DNA from: Chitinophagaceae bacterium | GTDB taxonomy: Bacteria; Bacteroidota; Bacteroidia; Chitinophagales; Chitinophagaceae | Assembly (NCBI GenBank): GCA_014379345.1 | Contig: JACMLY010000120.1 | Span: 1-64,000 of the forward strand | Direction: 5' to 3' | DNA length: 64,000 nucleotides | Shown: in pieces, positions 61,282-64,000 of the stretch | Numbering within the stretch: position 1 is the stretch's first letter | Layout: each line of letters begins with the position of its first letter | The notes under the pieces: model-generated | The model's database searches: none | What the model saw: the letters and a program-made list of their open reading frames with translations, nothing else | Told to the model about the DNA's origin: nothing | Translations under genes and position numbers: made by a program

Positions 61282-62568
61282 ATGGCTGTATCGCAATCGA
61301 ACCTGAAGGCGGTCTCGCAACAAGCTTCCAGCAATTATCTGTTACCTTTTATTCTTGTAACCTCATTATTTTTCTTGTGGGCATTTTTGCATAATCTGAA
61401 TCCGATCCTGATTCCTCATTTAAAAAAGGCATGCCAGTTAAGCGATACACAATCTGCATTAATCGATTCGGCTGTATATCTTGGATATTTTCTGATGGCT
61501 TTGCCGGCCGGATGGTTCATGCATAAGTATGGGTATAAGAAAGGAATTCTTTTGGGTTTATTACTATACGGAATTGGCACTTTATTATTTGTGCCCGCCG
61601 CTTCAAGCCGCAGTTACCTGTTTTTTTTAGGAGCATTATTCATTATTGCAAGTGGAGCTACTTTTCTTGAAACCGTTGCAAATCCCTATATCACAAAACT
61701 GGGAGCTAAGGAAACTTCAGAACAGCGATTAAATTTCGCACAATCATTTAATGGAGTAGGCGCTTTTCTGGCGCCTATTATAGGTGGGCAATTCATCTTA
61801 TCAGGGATAGAATATACACCTGATCAGTTAAAACAGATGTCGCCTCAACAATTGAATGATTACCTGAACTTCGAGGCTGGTGCCGTTAAGATCCCCTATC
61901 TTATTATAGCAGCTGTAGTATTACTGGTTGCCATCCTGTTTTTTATTACGAAAATTCCGGAAATAAAGGAAGACGATACAACAGATGAAAAAAAATCATT
62001 TTCCATTAAGATATTCCGGTATAGCCATGTTACCTGGGCGGTCATTGCTCAATTTTTTTACGTAGGTGCTCAGGTTTGTGTTGGAAGTTTTTTCATTCGG
62101 TTCTCAAAATTTGTGATGAATATGCCTGAGAAACAAGCAGCTCTTTGGTGGGGCTCTATTGCAATGGTTGGATTTATGCTTGGGCGATTTTCAGGAACGT
62201 TTTTAATGAAGTATATCAAACCTGCCCGGCTTCTTTCCATATATGCAGTTGTCTGTATCATTTTACTTACTGTTTCATTAATAACGAAAGGTAATATGGC
62301 AGGTTATGCAGTAATTGCTGTTCCTTTTTTTATGTCTATCATGTTTCCAACGATTTTTGCCCTGGGCATTAAAGGACTTGGTGAAGAAACAAAAATCGCG
62401 TCTTCCTTTTTAGTAATGTCCATTGTTGGAGGTGCTATTTTGCCTTTGGCGATGGGTTATATATCTGATAAAACGGGCAGCATGCAGACCGCGTATATTG
62501 TTCCCCTTCTTTGCTTTTTTGTTGTTCTCTATTTTGGGATAAAAGGCTATAAAATCAAAAATGTTTAA
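61282..62568 (+). CDS. fucP: L-fucose:proton symporter family MFS transporter
   Basis: A 428-residue MFS symporter. Family features: LLPFILVTSLFFLWAFLHNL near residue 20, NPILIPHLKKACQLSD, and ETVANPYITKLGAKETSEQR, the sugar-site region of FucP. About 12 helices. It probably imports L-fucose, or another 6-deoxy or hexose sugar, since the FucP family includes glucose/galactose and N-acetylglucosamine carriers. It follows the exuT-like gene by 36 bp and precedes the SDR at 62575 by 6 bp. Confidence 0.82.
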   Translation: MAVSQSNLKAVSQQASSNYLLPFILVTSLFFLWAFLHNLNPILIPHLKKACQLSDTQSALIDSAVYLGYFLMALPAGWFMHKYGYKKGILLGLLLYGIGTLLFVPAASSRSYLFFLGALFIIASGATFLETVANPYITKLGAKETSEQRLNFAQSFNGVGAFLAPIIGGQFILSGIEYTPDQLKQMSPQQLNDYLNFEAGAVKIPYLIIAAVVLLVAILFFITKIPEIKEDDTTDEKKSFSIKIFRYSHVTWAVIAQFFYVGAQVCVGSFFIRFSKFVMNMPEKQAALWWGSIAMVGFMLGRFSGTFLMKYIKPARLLSIYAVVCIILLTVSLITKGNMAGYAVIAVPFFMSIMFPTIFALGIKGLGEETKIASSFLVMSIVGGAILPLAMGYISDKTGSMQTAYIVPLLCFFVVLYFGIKGYKIKNV

Positions 62569-62574
62569 CAGATC

Positions 62575-63339
62575 ATGTTTCGATTAGATCAGAAAATTGC
62601 AGTGATCACCGGTGGTGGAAGTGGAATAGGTCGTGCTATTTCAATATTGTTTGCAAAACAAGGTGCACACGTGCATATTCTTGAATTGGATGATGCCAAT
62701 GCAAAAAATACGGAAACACAAATTATCTCCGAGGGAGGCAACGCAATAGTCCATATTTGTAATGTTGCCAATCAGAAAGAGATCATGAATCTCTTTGAGA
62801 CCATAGGTACGATGGATATACTGGTTAACAATGCCGGTATTGCTCATGTCGGAAAAGTCGATAATACCTCAGAAGAAGATTTTGACCGCGTAATGAATGT
62901 AAATGTGAAAGGTGTTTACAATTGTACCTATGCTTCAATCCCCGTATTTAAAAAAGCAGGGGCCGGAATTATTCTTAATATGGGTTCGATCGCAGGGCAT
63001 ATCGGGCTTACAGAGAGGTTTGCATACACCACGGCAAAAGGCGCTGTAATGGCCATGACGTTATCAGTAGCCAGGGATTATATGAATGACAATATCCGTT
63101 GCAACTCTATTTCACCTGCCAGGGTGCATACGCCTTTCGTAGACGGGTTTATTAAAAAAAATTATCCGGGAAAAGAAGTGGAGATGTTTGAGAAACTGTC
63201 TCATGCACAACCGATAGGCCGAATGGCCAAACCTGAAGAAATTGCTTATCTCGCCTTGTACCTCTGCAGCGATGAAGCATCTTTTATCACCGGCTGTGAT
63301 TATCCTATAGATGGAGGATCTATCAAATTAAATACATAG
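62575..63339 (+). CDS. SDR, probable 2-keto-3-deoxy-L-fuconate dehydrogenase
   Basis: A 254-residue classical short-chain dehydrogenase. TGGGSGIGRA (dinucleotide), NNAG, MGSIAG (Ser) and YTTAK (catalytic Tyr/Lys) are in order. The neighbours, a FucP-like transporter before and an FAH-family hydrolase after, suggest the L-fuconate path, in which an SDR oxidises 2-keto-3-deoxy-L-fuconate to the 2,4-diketo acid. That is inferred from context, since SDR substrates cannot be told from motifs. It lies 15 bp before the FAH gene. Confidence 0.78.
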   Translation: MFRLDQKIAVITGGGSGIGRAISILFAKQGAHVHILELDDANAKNTETQIISEGGNAIVHICNVANQKEIMNLFETIGTMDILVNNAGIAHVGKVDNTSEEDFDRVMNVNVKGVYNCTYASIPVFKKAGAGIILNMGSIAGHIGLTERFAYTTAKGAVMAMTLSVARDYMNDNIRCNSISPARVHTPFVDGFIKKNYPGKEVEMFEKLSHAQPIGRMAKPEEIAYLALYLCSDEASFITGCDYPIDGGSIKLNT

Positions 63340-63354
63340 CTAAAATCAATTTAC

Positions 63355-64000
63355 ATGAAGCTGATCAGATTTGGAGAGCCGGACAATGAGAGGCCAGGAA
63401 TCTACCTAAATGGAAAACGTTATGATCTTTCATCCCGGATAAAAGATTATGACGAACAATTTTTTGCAGCAAACGGCCTGCATGAACTGGAAAAAATGGT
63501 TCAGCAACAGCCTACCGGTGCTGCCGAAGTTTCAGCTGATGTAAGATGGGCCACACCGGTAGCACGTCCATCCAAAATAATCTGCATCGGACTTAATTAC
63601 GCCGACCATGCCACCGAAAGCAATATGGATCTGCCAAAAGAACCCGTGGTATTTTTTAAAGCTACCTCATCTCTTACAGGCCCTAATGACGATCTGATCA
63701 TTCCTAAAAACAGTACGAAAACAGACTGGGAGGTGGAACTTGCGGTCGTTATCGCAAAAAAAGCTTCTTATGTGGAAGAAAGCGAGGCGCTCGATTATGT
63801 GGCCGGATACTGCCTGCACAATGATTATAGTGAGCGTGCATTTCAGCTGGAAAGAGGCGGCCAGTGGGTAAAAGGTAAAAGCTGTGACAGTTTTGCCCCG
63901 TTGGGTCCCTGGATGGCGACTGCGGATGAAATAAAAGACCTGGATAATCTGCGCTTATGGTTGACCGTAAATGGACGCATCATGCAGGATGGGAATACAA
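63355..64000 (+). CDS. fumarylacetoacetate hydrolase-family protein (truncated by window edge)
   Basis: The frame opens at an ATG at 63355 and runs off the right edge after 215 codons (full size expected near 285). Visible motifs: IGLNYADHATE (active-site loop), DWEVELAVVIAKKA (metal-binding Glu-x-Glu) and GKSCDSFAPLGPW. In this setting it fits 2,4-diketo-3-deoxy-L-fuconate (or L-rhamnonate) hydrolase, releasing pyruvate and L-lactate. Ureidoglycolate lyase is a family alternative. No frame defect is seen in the part present. Confidence 0.8.
   Translation, partial: MKLIRFGEPDNERPGIYLNGKRYDLSSRIKDYDEQFFAANGLHELEKMVQQQPTGAAEVSADVRWATPVARPSKIICIGLNYADHATESNMDLPKEPVVFFKATSSLTGPNDDLIIPKNSTKTDWEVELAVVIAKKASYVEESEALDYVAGYCLHNDYSERAFQLERGGQWVKGKSCDSFAPLGPWMATADEIKDLDNLRLWLTVNGRIMQDGNT

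Overview
The window comes from a member of the Bacteroidota, most likely the Chitinophagaceae. The evidence is a SusC/SusD outer-membrane pair, a Nudix-type arabinose regulator, a fused rhamnulose-1-phosphate aldolase/dehydrogenase, and promoter -7 boxes of the Bacteroidota form TAnnTTTG in several gene starts. No rRNA, tRNA, transposase, prophage or CRISPR array is visible. The placement is inferred from gene families and not from a marker gene.

Layout, left to right. 1-383: a 215-bp tandem repeat with hairpins. 400-6538: an L-rhamnose locus (minus-strand rhaT, aldolase/dehydrogenase fusion, rhaM, rhaI, with a divergent GntR-type regulator). 6722-14241: an L-arabinose operon on the plus strand (Nudix regulator araR, araB, araD, periplasmic galM, araA, sodium/sugar symporter), with a 25-nt near-perfect dyad at the araR/araB junction. 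14337-22912: a minus-strand susC-susD-FG-GAP/ASPIC operon with a strong terminator hairpin between susD and the FG-GAP gene. 23402-31327: a DUF3817 membrane protein, a giant AsmA-like protein, a membrane-anchored patatin-like lipase and an orphan HicB-like protein. 31406-40150: a 2,900-residue cyclic beta-1,2-glucan synthase. 40459-48625: a GRDP-like Cys/Gly-rich protein, a Crp/Fnr regulator, an array of three palindromes spaced about 90 bp in front of an epimerase-like gene, a gene broken by one stop and two frameshifts, a calcium-type P-ATPase and a helical-repeat protein. 48698-48911: a candidate small RNA with its own promoter and terminator. 49097-61245: a hexuronate locus (Gfo/Idh oxidoreductase, uxaA, kduI, SDR mannonate oxidoreductase, uxuA, uxaC, YhcH-like protein, kdgK, eda, exuT-like transporter). 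61282-64000: a fucP-like transporter, an SDR and a truncated fumarylacetoacetate-hydrolase-family gene, which suggest a non-phosphorylative L-fucose (or L-rhamnose) route.

The genes fit a plant- or algal-polysaccharide degrader that takes apart pectin-type sugars. Rhamnose goes by RhaT, RhaI, a kinase not seen here, and the aldolase fusion. Arabinose goes by AraA, AraB and AraD to xylulose 5-phosphate. Galacturonate and glucuronate go by UxaC, an SDR reductase, UxuA or UxaA, KdgK and Eda to pyruvate and glyceraldehyde 3-phosphate, with KduI feeding in unsaturated uronates.

The intergenic DNA is unusually rich in structure. Besides the elements named above, many gaps hold long imperfect inverted or repeated stretches built from short reiterated words (period 7-8 bp where it is clear), each gap using a different word. 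A shared motif CGAnAACGTT lies upstream of uxaA, kduI and eda. An 18-bp perfect palindrome sits inside one inverted repeat between kdgK and eda.
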